Part shown: piece after piece, positions 1-15,000 of the stretch | Numbering within the stretch: position 1 is the stretch's first letter | Layout: every line of letters starts with the position of its first letter | Origin: Strongylocentrotus purpuratus | Taxonomy: Eukaryota; Echinodermata; Echinoidea; Camarodonta; Strongylocentrotidae | Assembly: GCF_000002235.5 (NCBI RefSeq) | Contig: NW_022145609.1 | Span: 7,137,214 to 7,201,213, forward strand | Length of the DNA stretch: 64,000 nucleotides | Reading direction: 5' to 3' | Program-made: the position numbers and the translations under genes | Notes under the pieces: model-generated | Told to the model about the DNA's origin: nothing | What the model saw: the letters and a program-made list of their open reading frames with translations, nothing else | Database searches by the model: none

Positions 1-1330
1 GAGAAGTTTAACACTAACGTATCACGAAATTGATGAGCAATAGGGTAAATCTTCCCCGGACCTCGGGGTGGGATGGGGGGGGGTGATGTGGTGTGACACC
101 TCCGCGTGCTGAAATCCCTCGGTCAGTTTTATGTTTTATATCCTATAAAGTACCCCAGTGCTAAGGTCATATTAGCTCGACATCCAGGTTACTTATTCTA
201 AACAACAGAGCCTGCGCATAAGGTTCAACGCGATATCATTCAAGCAACGAGGTGGAGCAAGGCAAAGTCAGTGTCTCGTGCTCGTGTGATCACCACGCCA
301 TTGTTTACCAAACAAATTGTTTGGAACCAGTACCCGTCACATTTCAGTACTCCATTATCATTTTGTTAATGGTCACTTAATTATCTTTGTCATTGTACTT
401 CAATCAAGAAAGATGGGTGTGACTGTTCGCCCCCTGCATCTCAGCAGCCCAGATGCCACATGTGGGCAACTATAATAATCAAATACACTTAAAAGTTGTT
501 TTACTTCACATTTTAAGCTGAGTTTGAAAAGGTAACACGCAAACAGCGATATGAATACAAATCTAGGAGTATTTTGAAAATGTTCCGCCTCCTCTCAGTA
601 CATGGCTATTTGCATGTAGATCAGTAAGTCTCAGTATCTCGAAACGTAATTTCAAAGATTTCTTGTCCGTCTTACAAATTAATTAAGAACCCCTGGTCGA
701 AGCATTGCTGATCAAGTTGCTTTCGTCTTTTTTTCGGTACTAAACTCTGATACGTCTATTGTGGGTTAAAGCCTCTTTCTGCGAGCATGTTAATGAATGA
801 TTCAGATTAGCTACTATGTTAATGCTCGGTATCGTGTCATGACCTAGTGTCATCATACATATTAATTTGAACTCCTCCTTGTGCTTTTTTTTGTTAGCTG
901 GTTTGTTTGTGAAATGTTTTACAAAAACATTTTGATTACCTTCATGCTATATTTTGCAGGTCTTCTGGGTGCACCAGTTGGTCGGGAAGAGGGACCATTA
1001 CGGTTACAGTGATTTAGTTTGCTTTCCTCTTCCCCGGCAGCCAACAGATGCACTCAGAGGACCTCCAGGAAAATTGTGCATTTGTAATAAATGTTATTGT
1101 TATTATTAATGTTAGTTTTATACCTATATTTACATTGTTATATTTTGTTGTGAATTGCCGAATAAATAATAAATAAAAATAAATAAAATGTAACTTTCCA
1201 TGTTGCTTAGGTCAAATGGCGGATGCTGTCTCCCCTCATTCAGGACCGGAAGCCTAAATTCTGGGCTACGTAGTCTACTGAGATGTGCATGCTATTAAAT
1301 CTATTATTGACTATTGTTATTTTTTTCTAG
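1..1330. other. Sequence upstream of the first recognised exon
   Basis: No signal-peptide exon in phase 1 could be recognised. Near 960-1175 is a stretch with an acceptor-like TTTTGCAG, a short open frame and an AT-rich AATAAA tract. It could be the last exon of an upstream gene or a repeat tail; about 30 bases around 1010-1040 resemble 41579-41608 in another intron. Confidence 0.3.
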
Positions 1331-3077
1331 GATACATCGTAGACCTGACATTAGTGACCAATCACCCCCTCCTAGATCCTCCCAACACACAGGATCAATA
1401 TATCGGCGCCTACCTAGGACAGAAAGATGCAAGCATCAGAGACGATATCACGTTCGACCGAATTATCCGGACCGCTGATACTCCTGTTCTCCCAAAATAT
1501 ATAAACATAGAAGACGAAGGTCAATTTATTAGAAAGCTAATCTTCGAACAGTCCAATCAAACCAAGGCATTAGGAGCATTCAATGCAACTTTCGAATATG
1601 ATGGAATCAAACGTATGACTTCCATTGTTGTCTTAATGCACAATGGTGAGTATGAATATTTTTAAAATCGAGAGTCTTTAATACGTCGGTCCCACTGCCA
1701 AACCGACCAGTTTGGGGCATCTGGAGGTAATATAACTTGTTAACCGGGTCTGTAGTCAGTCTTTTATCGGCCTCGTTGGTATGACTGAAGAATAATGCTC
1801 GTACAATGCTTCAGTTTCTTGGAATATATAACAGCATGTACAGTCAACTGGAAGCCACCATTTTTCTGAAAATAGTAAAACTCAGGGACCAGATTATTGA
1901 CCTCTGGACGTTGCCTAATAATCTAATTTAGGAGATTCATGCAACTAGCTCCAGTCTATTTAAAGGAAAACACATTCTCCAAAACTGGAAAAAATATTAA
2001 GATGATCTTAAAACTTTTAAAAACGAAATTAGGGTAATAGCGATTTCATGTATAAACACTGTCCTATTTCTTGAATTTGTAAAAAAACAAATCTACTTAA
2101 TACTGTACGAGAACACTGAAGAAGACAAAAATCAACGGATAGAAAACATGTAGAATCACTAAAAAACATGATCAAAATTGCATTTCCTGATCATTTTCCC
2201 TCATTTCCTGACCTGATGTAATATAATAATAATACGGTCTTCCCTATCTTCGGGTAGCCTCGTCAATTTTAATAATGTTCTTCACGAGGGCCTTCAATAT
2301 TTCTCCCCCTTTTCAGCTGGGGGACCATGATAAGGCCCCCGAGCATTGGAGGATTTATTCCCACCGGGTACCTATTTATTTCATAGTGGGGAGAGTGGCA
2401 AATATAGAGAAATGTATTGCCAAAGGAAAGTATTGCCGTGACAGATATTTGACTCCGTACCGTGTACTTCAGCGACTTTACTGCTAGACCACGACACATT
2501 CGCTACAATGATTGTCTCAAAAAGTCGTCAAAATATGTACATATACGCCTATTCATACATCCAAATGGATACCCCGTTTTGACGTTTACAATATGTTAAT
2601 GATTTCTATACTTCCAGTACTAATACCAATATGATCGGGGAAAAGAACCCCATTCTTATGCTTAAAATCCTATATAATACAGATCATACAGTCGATCAGC
2701 GACTTTAGAAGTAGCCTATACAATAAATATCTTTATTTTGAAGAAATTTCCCCCCGAAGCTGCTTCTACAATTCATTTTTTTCCTTCTTTGGTATATTAC
2801 TCCCATCATGCTCCCATTTACTTTACAGCGACAGTCTTGCCTGAACGGACAACTTTGACTGTCCATGCCGGGGAAACTGTAACAATCGCAGTCGTCACCA
2901 ACATGACGGAAGGTTCCCTTCGGTGGGGGTTTAATGGTGAAAAGATATCTGACAATAATGGAAAGCAGAGTCTAACTTTGGAGAACGTGGAACTAAATCA
3001 AACTGGGGTATATAAGTGTTTTCTATCTGGAAAACGATCGGATCCAGAAAATGCAATATTCCTTCTTCATGTCATCA
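1331..3077 (+). other. Tie-type Ig1 and Ig2 exons
   Basis: Two exons, 1331-1645 and 2829-3077, both phase 1 to phase 1. The first begins [14 protein letters not shown], resembling the start of the mature Tie2 ectodomain (DLILINSLPLV). The second begins [19 protein letters not shown], which aligns with the start of Tie2 Ig2 (SFLPATLTMTVDKGDNVNI), and ends in the usual Ig F-strand pattern (TGVYKC). The two cysteines expected in Ig1 are absent here. The Tie2 comparison is from memory, not from a computed alignment. Confidence 0.82.
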
Positions 3078-6000
3078 GTAAGTTGAAAGTTTACCTATCC
3101 GTACATGTATCTTACATATTCTCTTATTTCGAAGCAACTTTCATTGCAATAAAAGTATTTACAATTCTACATTATTGATGTCAGCGAAACATCAGTGAAA
3201 TTAATCCGAAAAGGTCCTAAAAATGTATTTATGTTTTGTGGATTTCAGCATATTTTCACGGCTGTTTCCATACTAACATGGCATTTTTGGGGTATAGATT
3301 CCTTTTCCCTTAAAAAAAAAAAGGCAATAATTTCAGCATATTGAAATTTTGATATTGAAAATTGTTGTTAAAGGGTTTTACAGATAGAAAGTTAGAATGC
3401 AAGTATGGCAATGCATATTGGCATATCGGTTATTTACTTCTGATATTGTTTAGATGCTGGATTCTTATCCACTTTAAAATACTAAAACTGTTTACTTCAA
3501 ACAGGATGCCCAGCTCATCGTTGGGGATCTGGATGCGCATATAACTGTACTGAGTGTCTCAATGGAGGCAAATGCGATGCAGACTCAGGAGAGTGTGTAT
3601 GTCCTCCTGGTTTCAACGGGACAACATGTGAACACGGTAGGTTTTACACTGGCATAGACATACTTGTTGAACAAGGTGGGGGCGAGTGGCACAGACGGAC
3701 ACAACAAAATAACGAGTCACATACTTACAAATAAACACACACACAAGCACGAACACACTCATAACGAGCATAGGTTTAAGGTCTCGACTTTTAAGTTTCA
3801 TGGATGACCCTTTTTTCAAAGTGGATGATCTTGTGCCCCCCCCCCCCCACACCCTGAATACCCATATGCCTAGACACCAAGCTTCCGAAGCGAAATGTCG
3901 AGTTATATCATTGTTTAGTTTAGACATATTTTGTCTTGGATTCAGCTCAATATTTGTTTGATGTGAATGAAAAAATGATTTCATGTAAAATACATGCTTG
4001 AAATAAGGTTCAATCTGCAATACTCTTCTAATGCATAGTGATGAACATAACAACATCATCTTTCATTAATCAGATTCAATTCATGAAACCCTTGGTTAAG
4101 AAAACAGCATTGTTTCATCGGCAAGTTCGTACATTTTGATCGTTCAATACCTAAAACTCTTTTCAATAAAGCTATCTCTCAAATCAGAATCAAATCAACT
4201 CAATGTTGATAGAATAATACTAGGAACTCTATGATGAAAGCATTTATATCATTATCTCTTTATCCTCAGTCCTGGGCAGAAACCGGTTCGGGCAGGATGG
4301 CAGCTTTTCTTGTGATTCCTCAGGAGATGATCACAGTCCAGAGTGTCGGGGTAAACTCTTCTGCCTACCAGACCCCTTTGGATGCACCTGTGCAGCAGGA
4401 TTCATGGGAATCAATTGTACAACAGGTACTTATAATCATGTAAATCAAATTATAGAATCATCCCTGAGCGAATATGTATACTATAAGAGACCTCCAAAAT
4501 ACAAAAAAAAATTGATATAACATACGTGTGTAAATATGGATTACTCATAAATGTGCATGTACATGTATACTACAACAGTTATTCTCTGGCGTAAGTGAAG
4601 GTAACGAGAAAAGAGATTATTAACGCGGGCAAAAATTAAATACGAAAGATATGAGTGAATAAGAAAGTATATTTATATTTGCAGTAATGAATAGGTTAAA
4701 CCATACGATTCTGATGTCTGAAAGAGAGCATTTGTCTACATAGAAATGCTTTTCAAAAGACAATTAGTCTTCTTGTCAAGTACATACTAAGGCGTTTAGA
4801 CATTTCTCACGGTTTAATATTTTGAAACCTGAACTAACATAAGCCTAGGTATATCCTGAATAGACCAATTCAAGAGTAATGTTATGAGTGCGTTTCAAGG
4901 AACATGGTAACATGATAATACCATGGACCAGATACCTCTTTGAGGATAAAAGACATTCCACAATGGGATATACTCTGCCATTCGAAACCTCAGTCATATT
5001 ATCTTTTAACAAGTGGTGCTTGGGTTGAAAGCGAAGGTGTTTAGTTTTCATTATTCTGTCATCACATAAAGGAACAAAAATAATTATATTCTTTTTCCAG
5101 GGACATCAAGTCCTTCATCCGTCTTTCGAAAAGACGCACTAGGTTAAACAAGCGAAAATGATTTTTGTAATCGTCAACATTTTTGTACATGTATTCTACA
5201 TATGAGGAAGAGCTGGAAAGCCATGGAATATTTAAGTAACCATTAATGATCAAGCACGTAGCCCTTTAAAATTATGCTTGATAAGAAGGAAGGAAACTGA
5301 ATTGGCAATATTCCACATTATGAAGGATGATTCTTTCTTATCCCACTTCATAGCTAGGTGCTACACAAATTTGTCCAACGTATAAAGCAATGTGCTAGCC
5401 AAATCATGTGAGGGCAAAATGATGCATTACTAAAACAACATGCATGTTCACAATTCCTTCGCTTTAAAACCCACGTTAAAAATAAATGTTATCGAGCAAA
5501 ATATATTTATCATTAGAAAGATATATCTAAAAAGTATTAAAGACGTTCTAATGCACTTGTGAGCGGGAGCTAATTGACAAAAAAAAAACGAATTAGCGGA
5601 ACCAAATCTACCAAGCATTCAAAACGCACCCTTGAACCCTCATTGACCAATTTATTTAAGCTTTGTTTGATTCATTCTCGAAATTTAATATAAAGGCAAC
5701 AATTATATCGATGTAACTTGGGTTCTTGGGCCTGCCCCTCGACGTACGTATCCGGACACCTATCTTCTGGACATCCAGCCCCGGATAACCACCCCAGTCA
5801 ACTACTCCCTGGGACAACTACCCCCTAGGACACCTAACCCCTGGACAACTACCCCCCGGATAACCACCCCTAGAGTAGTTGTCCAGGGGTAGTTGTCCTA
5901 GTGGATGGTTGTCGTAGGGGGTAGTTGTCTGAGGAGATTGTTGTCCGCGGGTAGTTGTCCCGGAGGTAGTCGTCATAGAGGGTGGTTACCCTAGCGGGTA

Positions 6001-9000
6001 GTTATAAAAGGGGGTAGTTGTCCTAGGGGGTCGTTGCCTTAGGGGTTAGTTGTCTGAGGGGTTGTTGTCCCGGAGGTAGTCGTCCTAGAGGGTGGTTAAT
6101 CTAGCGGGTAGTTATACAAGGGGATAGTTGTCCTAGGGGGTAGTTGACTGTGGTGGTTATCCGGGGGTGGATGTCCAGTGGGTAGGTGTTCTAGAACCCT
6201 CAACGTGAAATATTGATGATTAAAAAGCACATTAGGCCCACTTCATAATGATGTTCCTTGTCTTCTATTACTTTATCGATCCCCATGACTTTTAATAGAA
6301 TGTAACCCGGGAACGTATGGAGCCAATTGTTTACAAGAGTGCCACTGCTCTTCACCTAACATCTGTACCAAGGATACAGGAGTATGTATCGATGGGACTG
6401 CGTGTCAAGAAGGCTGGACTGGTGTCAACTGTCAAGGTGATTTATTTTTCAAACAGTCAGTTTTCATAATAAGGTTGTTTTTATTTTTGATACACAATAA
6501 TATCACAGAATAAACACATCGCGATTGAAGGGCCAAAATCTATTTCGTCCTTTATTATTTCTTGCGCTTGTCAAAACGTGTTTTGATTAAACATGTTACT
6601 AGTTTCTGCTGAGTCGTGGCTAGATTTGCAGTTAGTTATCATTTGACACTTATTCCCTGTTTTTAATAATGCTGAGTTGAACAATAAAAATGTTCTCCAA
6701 TCATACATGAACATATAGGTAGACCAAAGGTAACACATTATCAGTAGCAGTTCCTCTTATGTTTAACTATGTAGATTCATTTTATATACTTTAGGTTTTT
6801 TATAAACATCTGATTGTCTGGTAAATAATTAATGCAAATGCAATCGAAGCGTTCTTTGTGATAAATATATTGATAGGAATGGTGCTAAAGAGTTTAATTA
6901 TTTTGTTTATACGATCTAATAGTCTGAGCTCGTGTCTTGATATTTAATTGTAGGATATAGACCCTTGAGAACCGAATATCTAGTATCAAGATTAAGATTT
7001 CGCACATCAATAATGTTAGACGAGCTGCAAGTACTTCAATGATATTCTCAAGTACGTGTTTGTATTGGATTTTTACAGACGTGTATCAATCAGATATGAT
7101 TGTTTACGTCTGGGGACTGACCTTTAAACGTCACCATCCGAAAGACGTGACTCAGTTTCGAACCTACGTCCTCGACTGAATCAGTTTGTAACTTCCACTG
7201 TTAGCTGGATTACAGGCGCACACCACAACGCCCAGCGCTCTTCAGTTAAAAGCTATATTTTTAAAGGCATCGTATTTTGAACAGTTATTGTTCTTCCCAT
7301 AGTGGTAAATTTGAACCCTGCTGTGTGTACGCAAGATGTGTTGGATGGACGAGAGGACGAGTGTATTTGTCTAAAATACCTGATAATGTCCTTGTTTATT
7401 ATCGTTTCCCTTTCTTTTTACAGTTCGAAGTTCCCCCATTCAGGACGTTGAAGATGATACATGTAAGCTCACATGGGCTCCTAGTTCAACATAATAATAG
7501 ATCGAGACGTGTTAAGATAATTATAAAGCAGAAAACCTCAGAGACTTATTTTATATAACGTGTAAATGAATCTCAATGGCGGGCAAAAAATAAAAACAAT
7601 ATTAATTATTTAAAAAAACTTCTACTACTGCTACTTATATTAATTATAATAGTAAAAATAATAGGCAGTTGTACTGCGCCATCTATTTAGAACTTCTATT
7701 CAGAGGCGCACAAGGAGAAATAGATCAGAATAAGAGTCTGAATAACAGAGGCTATGTGCTTATTTTGAGCTCTGCGTTTAAGATACAGAGATGTGAAGTT
7801 TATTACACTTTACGTCATCACAACAACAAAAAACTACTGCAGTTTACCGCTAAACATCTGAACGAGTTATGTACACAAATATGAGAGGCATTACCATTTC
7901 TGCTGTGATAGGAAGAGATTGATACGTTTTCAAGGGGACATAAATATAGACTAAAAATATAATTGTCCTGCGAAACTGCTACTGGCTATTATTAGATCAG
8001 AATACCTAGAATTTTGTTATCTAAACATGTATAAGCTTGTGTGGATAAAGAGTACGTGTGTGCGTGCGAGCGTGCGTAAGGCGTAAAATCAGATATTTAT
8101 GAAATGTTTCCTCTTCTCTTCATCTATATATTCAGCTATTCCCGGTACAAAATCGGCAAGTTCTGGTACCACTTCCTCAATCATCCCCACCATTGAAACC
8201 ACTTCTGATATAACTGAAGCTACTACCAGTGCTACCACTCCTGCTCCCACTACCATCCCTCCACAGTCTGTTCCATCTTACGCCATAGCGAGCTTCAATT
8301 ACACCAAGGTTAACAATGGCGAACCTACAACATTGGTTTGTGTTGTGACAGGATCACCTCTACCGACCTCTGAAAACATCAGCGTCACCTATGCAGCCGG
8401 TGGAGATGAAGGGATTGTCCTTCTGGGGACCACTGTCAATGAATCAACCAGGACATCCCGGTACCAGGTTATCGTGAGTCTGGGTGAGGTACCTCTGAAT
8501 TTCACTTGTCTTTTGCGCAGGCCGGACGGGGAAAGTGTCTCGAAAGATGTGGCTGTCTCTGTTTATGGTAAGTAATTCTGAACTATAACAGCATACCTGT
8601 TTTTGCTATGATTTACTGAAAAGAGCTTAGCGTCCTGTGTAAACATTCATTGTTAATGCGAATGGAATTAAAGATGCTTTGTACATCTCCATGTACGTCA
8701 CAAACAATGAATATAAATAATAAACACAATTTGTCACGTTTTTATATTGCCTTTTCTGTCTTTAAAATGGTTTCCATGTGACAGGTGGCTATCTCAACAA
8801 CTCAGCTCTCAATTAACATAAGAGAAAGAGGACCATGGGGGAACAACGGTGGCCGCTTAGGCATTGTTTTCTATATATAGGGAGCAAGTAGCTACAAGTA
8901 GTACAGTGGGGCTTTAAATATGTAGTATCATAATTTGGATGGCTTCATACACATTTTTTTCGAAACTCAATTTACGTTCTATCAGAACCTCCAAGCTTTG

Positions 9001-12000
9001 TTGAAGCTCACCTACTCGTCCAAGAGATGACATCTCACTCGATCACCTTACGCTGGACACCTTGGAATGAGAATAATGATCGTGGTAATGGGCCAGTGAT
9101 TGGATATCGAGTCTACTACAACACACACGGACAGGATGACATAGCCAGCGCTTCAGGAGATCTCATCAGAGATACAAATTTCACGATCACTAATTTGACA
9201 CGGGACACAGTGTATGATTTCAGAGTGACTGCTTCGAGAGAGGGGCCATCGGGTGAGGGGAGGTACATCTCAGTAGCAGGAACTAGGACAAAGTGTACTG
9301 GTAAGAGCAGAAGACTATTATCATAAGGCGAGGGATGATGGTAGCCCCGAGATCACCGAGGCGATGATAGTTTGTATCCATTGCCCGAGTAAAAGAGTTT
9401 AATATTTGTTTTATATCCCACATCGGCAATAAGGTCTATTTAAAGTGATTTTTACATAATTTAAAGAACTGATTCTGCAGACAGTTTAGCTTCAGCTAGA
9501 TTTTACAAAGCACAACATGCATACAAAGTAATAAAGTCGATGCGCGCTCATTTGACATTGACATTGACATTTCGCGTAACCTACTTTGCTATGCTTATTT
9601 TAATGGGCAAATGGGGCAGCAGCAAAAAATTACTGTACAAAAGTCCTATCGCGGGAGATAGTACTTATCTATCATTGATCATGTGACCTCGTTTAGACCA
9701 ATCAGATTGCAAGATTCTTAGTATGCGGGATATAACAACTAATAATGGGTGGATCATCAAGATCATTTTTACGGCCGCAGTCAGGACGGAGTTCACTCTT
9801 TGACGTCACTCGCTCTTTTCAATATTGAACTTATTAACGCTTTCTAACTTAAGATTGAAATTACGAGCAAATATCATTGAACATTGTTGGTGGGTAAAGT
9901 AAGTTAAATTAATGGAATTAATCTGTTGTCAAAAATTGTACAAAGATGTTTAAAACAAAAGCACTCAACCAAGCGTTAACTTGCAGGTTCCGCCATTGTC
10001 ATTTCTCGAGAGTTGCTAATAATAGCAAATATAGTGGCGAAATTATCATAAGTAATGATAAATAATGTAAAAATAACAGTTTAGTTTATTGGTTATTATG
10101 ATTACTTTTTCTCTTGACCATTAGGACCTTAACAGCGATCCTTTGAGGTTTCAAATTGTTCTATTGTTAAATTTCCCGCTCTCAAATGTTAGGCTGGTAA
10201 ATATGGACTCACTGTAGTGAATTCACCCTAAAGGCAAAATAATTTGTAGACAGTACAATATTCACGTGACATGAATATTGTATAGTTATTTGTATTAACC
10301 AGCAACTGAATTACAACCAAAACAACTTAATTGTCTTCGTTTTGTTGTAATCCTTTTTGCAGCACCTTCTCAGGCGCCTGTTTTGTCTGTGAGAAATAGA
10401 GGTCAAACATCCATCACTTTGGATCGGGAGGTGAGCTAAGAATGATTTCAATGCATTTAATTTCTTATTATTTCTATCAAGAAGCACATTTCAGTTCACT
10501 TTACTTAAATTAAATAATTAAAATTTGCTTAATTGGAAGAAGACAAAAAAAAGGGTTTAACTTTTCAGTTTGAGCGCTTATAAACGGATCCAAATACTTT
10601 AATTTAAAATACACAGAGATACACATGCAAAAAGTCCTCTCGAAGTATCATTTTTAACATTAATTAGTTTGGATAAAGCGTTTCGTATGTTTACTCCGTA
10701 TAAAACATAAGAAATCATCAATGAAGATTCGTCCGGATTATATTGAAAATCTAAGGTTTAAAGATAAACTTGAGTTCTGGTAAAAAAAGCAAAATTAATT
10801 CTCACAGAATCAAACGAAACTTACACTGAATGTTCAAGATTACAAATAAATGACATGTGCCAAACAATTTTGGAAGAAAATGTATACTGGCTGAGTAATG
10901 AGCATAGAAAGACAAGGAAATCAAGGTAGTACCAGCCCCGACACCATGTGTGTTGTCCCATATATAGCTGTCTGTGTCAGTGCTTGTTACTTTACCAAGA
11001 CTCGGTCAAATTTATTATGATTTTGATGACTCCAGAACCTTATAATAATAATAATAAAAACGTTACTTATAAAGCGCTTACCACCGAAGTCTCTAAGCGC
11101 TATAAACTTGCAGTGCACACCAATACTTACATGCCACATGATCAACTGTTTCTGATCCTTTCCACACCTTTTCTTTCACAATGCAATCGCATTACCAGTA
11201 CTAAAGTTTATCTTTAACGGTAAATGTGGTAATTTTACATTTCGCTGATTTGTCAAATTGGCGCACTATTCAATTTTTTCCTATTCATATTACTATCACT
11301 CAGGTAATACCAGAGGGATCATGGGGATGCAGTGCCCTTTCTGGATTAGAAATCAATATTAGCACCAATGGACAAAATGGCTTGCCTCGAACCTTGTCAT
11401 TTGATACTACGGCGGGTACTGCTAACATTGATCAGCTTGAGGATTGTACGACGTATAACATCAACGCAGCATTTAGAAACAAAGACGAGTTGGGGATCTC
11501 TTCAGAAATATTGTCAGTGAGCACGTCTTTGATACGTAAGAATATTTGTTTTCTCTTATTTGTTAATTTATTGCCTTGAGTTGTACGATGAAAACGCTCG
11601 GGCCGAAATACATTAATCTTATTTCTTGTTTGTTCGATCTTATGTTTGATCCTATGTTTGACCTCATGTATGTTTGATCTCACTCTTATTTGTATTATTA
11701 TATATGTATGATTTATTGAATAAAGAACAGATGTATACGTTTTGGTTTATAATTTTTTAGTCAGACTATAGTGCGCTTAGAGACACCAGTATTAAGCACC
11801 TAATAAATATTGTGTATTATTATTATTAATACCTTATATTCGCTTATTCATTATGACAAGTTAGTTTGTTCTCTACTCCTTCTTCATCTTTGACGGATGA
11901 TAGAAATTCACCAGAAAGACTATATCACTAAATGTATATCATTGAATCATTTTATATCTTTAAAGAAAAAAAGGAAATTTCAGGAGTACATGGTAGTCAA

Positions 12001-15000
12001 ATATGGTCTAAATGCTATCATAACTCGTACGTTTAACGACTTTCAATTTTTCTCAAAATGTTCTTTCAATTTGAAAATTGCAAGTTTCGTTTACCTGTAT
12101 ATTTCAAATTCATTTCCAGGACCCGCACGTGTAGAAGCCTTACAGATGTCTTCTTCAACCACACAAATTGGAGTAAGCTGGGCACTATCATCTAGCCTAT
12201 GCTCCCCTGACTACTATAGCATACGCTACAGTCTCCTTCGAAAGTTTGCCTGCCAATCACCAGAAACCACCCCATCAGAGTTTGAAGTGAACACCAACGT
12301 CACACAATACAATAATCTAGTGGGGTTAGAGCCTTACTCGCGATACAAGATCACAGTTACAGCTGTAAATGGTGCCGGGCAGAGTGAACCCACGATCGGC
12401 TATTCGTATACCAGGCCGGGACGTGAGTAATGAACTAATAAGAAAAATACCCTTTCCCCATAACAGTTTCAAGAAATGTACAAGGTGATATATTTTGTTA
12501 TCCGTGTTGTAATTATGAAACAAAGTTGCGATTGGTCTAAAGCTCGTCATGGGATATCGATTGTGAGGATCGTGATTATCCATTTATTACTCAAGGGCTC
12601 TCTTATGTACATCGTTGCGATCGATATAAATAGCAAATAAGTTGCGATTGATATCAACTCTTTATAGACGGGGCCCCGGTCAGCAAACGAGCATTTACCC
12701 TCGTGATCACAATTCCCCTCAGCGCTGCGCGCTTAGTGAAGACAAAAAAACCTTTTGAAAATATAACTCAATTCGGTAATTCAAAAATGTTATATTACAC
12801 ACTCTACCAGTCAATATATGCATTCGATTCCCTTTATATACCGTACACATTGGTGTAAAATTATTACTTGTCAAGATTGTTTACTGTATTTAATTATGAA
12901 TGGTACAGTTTGGTTGTCATGTATATTCCCTTCAACCTTCACGCTATAGCATTACTACGTATTAAGCAAATAACTCGTCAGGTTTGAGCGGATATAGGAA
13001 TGTTCTCTCATATTTCTGATTCTCTTCAGCACCGTCCAATATTACACATGCCAGGGTTAACCCAGAAAGGACGTCTCCATCAAGAATAGGATTCACATGG
13101 CAACCTCTCAACTGTAGAAATGTGAATGGAGTGTTCTGGTACTACTATACAAGAATCTACAAGGATGGTGATAGGGATGAGAAGCAGCATGCTGGGAGCA
13201 AGTACTTAGATTATAACATTTCATACTCTTCAGTTGAGTTCAATGATCTTGACGCATGTACGGTGTATGAACTGAATATCAATGCCGTCAACAGCCGTGT
13301 GACAACTCTTGGAAATCTGTCTTACGCTATCGGTGTAACAGGTGTTACTTGTAAGTGTCAAATAGTACAAAGATAATATATTCAAGAATCACCTTCGTGA
13401 TGTGACATTAGGGACTTTAGGGCTAATGTGACGTCCTTTTAAGGCACTGCCGGGTACAGCCATTGCCTTAAAAGGACGTCACATTGCCTCAAAAGGATGT
13501 CACGTAAAGCAGTCCACGTTCCCGTCGTGCAAAGCTAAAAGTCCTTATTACCCTGTTGTGTGAACGTATTCCAATTATATGAATTTCGTTCCAAAAAAGT
13601 GTATTTAAATAAAGAATTGTGGGAGAGATCCACGTCCATATAGTGATACCAACGTTTCCTTGGCAATATAATCCATATTATGTACGACATTATATTGCAC
13701 ATTTACGGATCATGTCTTTGACAAAAATTAAACATTTTCAGGTAGGGATGGCTATATTTTTCCGAGTTACCATAAAAGTGTCGTTCTAACGATTTAAATT
13801 TCTTTGAAATCTCAGTCATTAAGTTTTATTGGCGAAATAACCTTATATTTAAAGTATTTTACCCATTTTAGGGGAACTGTCATAAAGAATTTCACACATG
13901 GAAATGATAGTACGGGGACGGAGATTCTTAACTGAATATGTCAGCCTCTTTTTATTTAATATCTAGATACGTCATGCATTGTAAGTGTATTAATAATTAT
14001 TATGATCCACTGTGGATCAGATATGGACCCTGTACTGATTAGAGAGCAAACAGTTATCATAAGAAAGGGTCCATGTAAAATGATAAGAAAAAAAACAAAA
14101 CATAAAATCTGTTTCTTGTATCACGCTTTGGTCAACCGTGTTCTCCGTCTTATGGTCATTGGTTGGTGTAGTGTAACCCTTCTTGAACACAAACCATTCA
14201 CCTGGATTGTGCTTTATTTCGTTATATTAACAATTAAGACCTTTCTCTCTATTTGTGTTTCATCAAAAGTCACAAATGCATCCGCTTCTGCAACTGGGAA
14301 TCAACCCGGTCTGACAGTTCAGTGGAGTGTTCCGCACCAATGCAATGTGAATTACTACAGATTATCGTATCACCTCATCTCACGTAAAGCATGTCAAGAT
14401 GCCCCTGTAATAGATGCTCCAGTCTACGAATCCAACGTCACATCAGTTTCCAAATATATTTCAAACTTGGAATATTACGCAACCTATAACATCTCCATCA
14501 TAGCTGTGATTATGACAGCAGAGAGCCTACCTATAAATATTAATGGAGACACAGGAGATGGAGGTATATAAAATATAACATGCTAATACTCGCAACGGCG
14601 TATTTACGGGGGGGGGGCAGAGGTGGCACATGCTCCGGATGGCACTTGAAGTGAGCACCCAAAAAAAGGGAAGACGGAAAAAAACAAGAGAAAGAGAAAG
14701 GGGATAAAGGGAAGAAAAATAGGATTATAATATGAACCCTAAATATGCAGAATAAACTGCATTGTAATTTTATTTGTTAGTGAGGTTTAAATGCGAAAGG
14801 TTTTCATGCTTGGTCCCTTTGCTCATTGCGTATTTTCCTTTAGGAACGAAATTTCACGCCTCCTTTAATTTAGGATACATTATAGTATCCTGTGAATGGT
14901 TCAAGATCTTTAAAAAATGCAATTGTCTTTGCTTGCTACAAATTTTATAATTATCATCAGCCTCTTGTTAAATATAAGGCAAAGGACATAGGAAAAACCA

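Noticed and set aside
960-1175. Last exon of an upstream gene ending near an AATAAA tract
   Set aside because: The open frame after the TTTTGCAG acceptor matches no known protein, and part of it resembles another intronic stretch near 41580, so a repeat is as likely.
4845-5253. Two minus-strand frames in the intron after EGF2
   Set aside because: Short, no domain, no conserved splice context.
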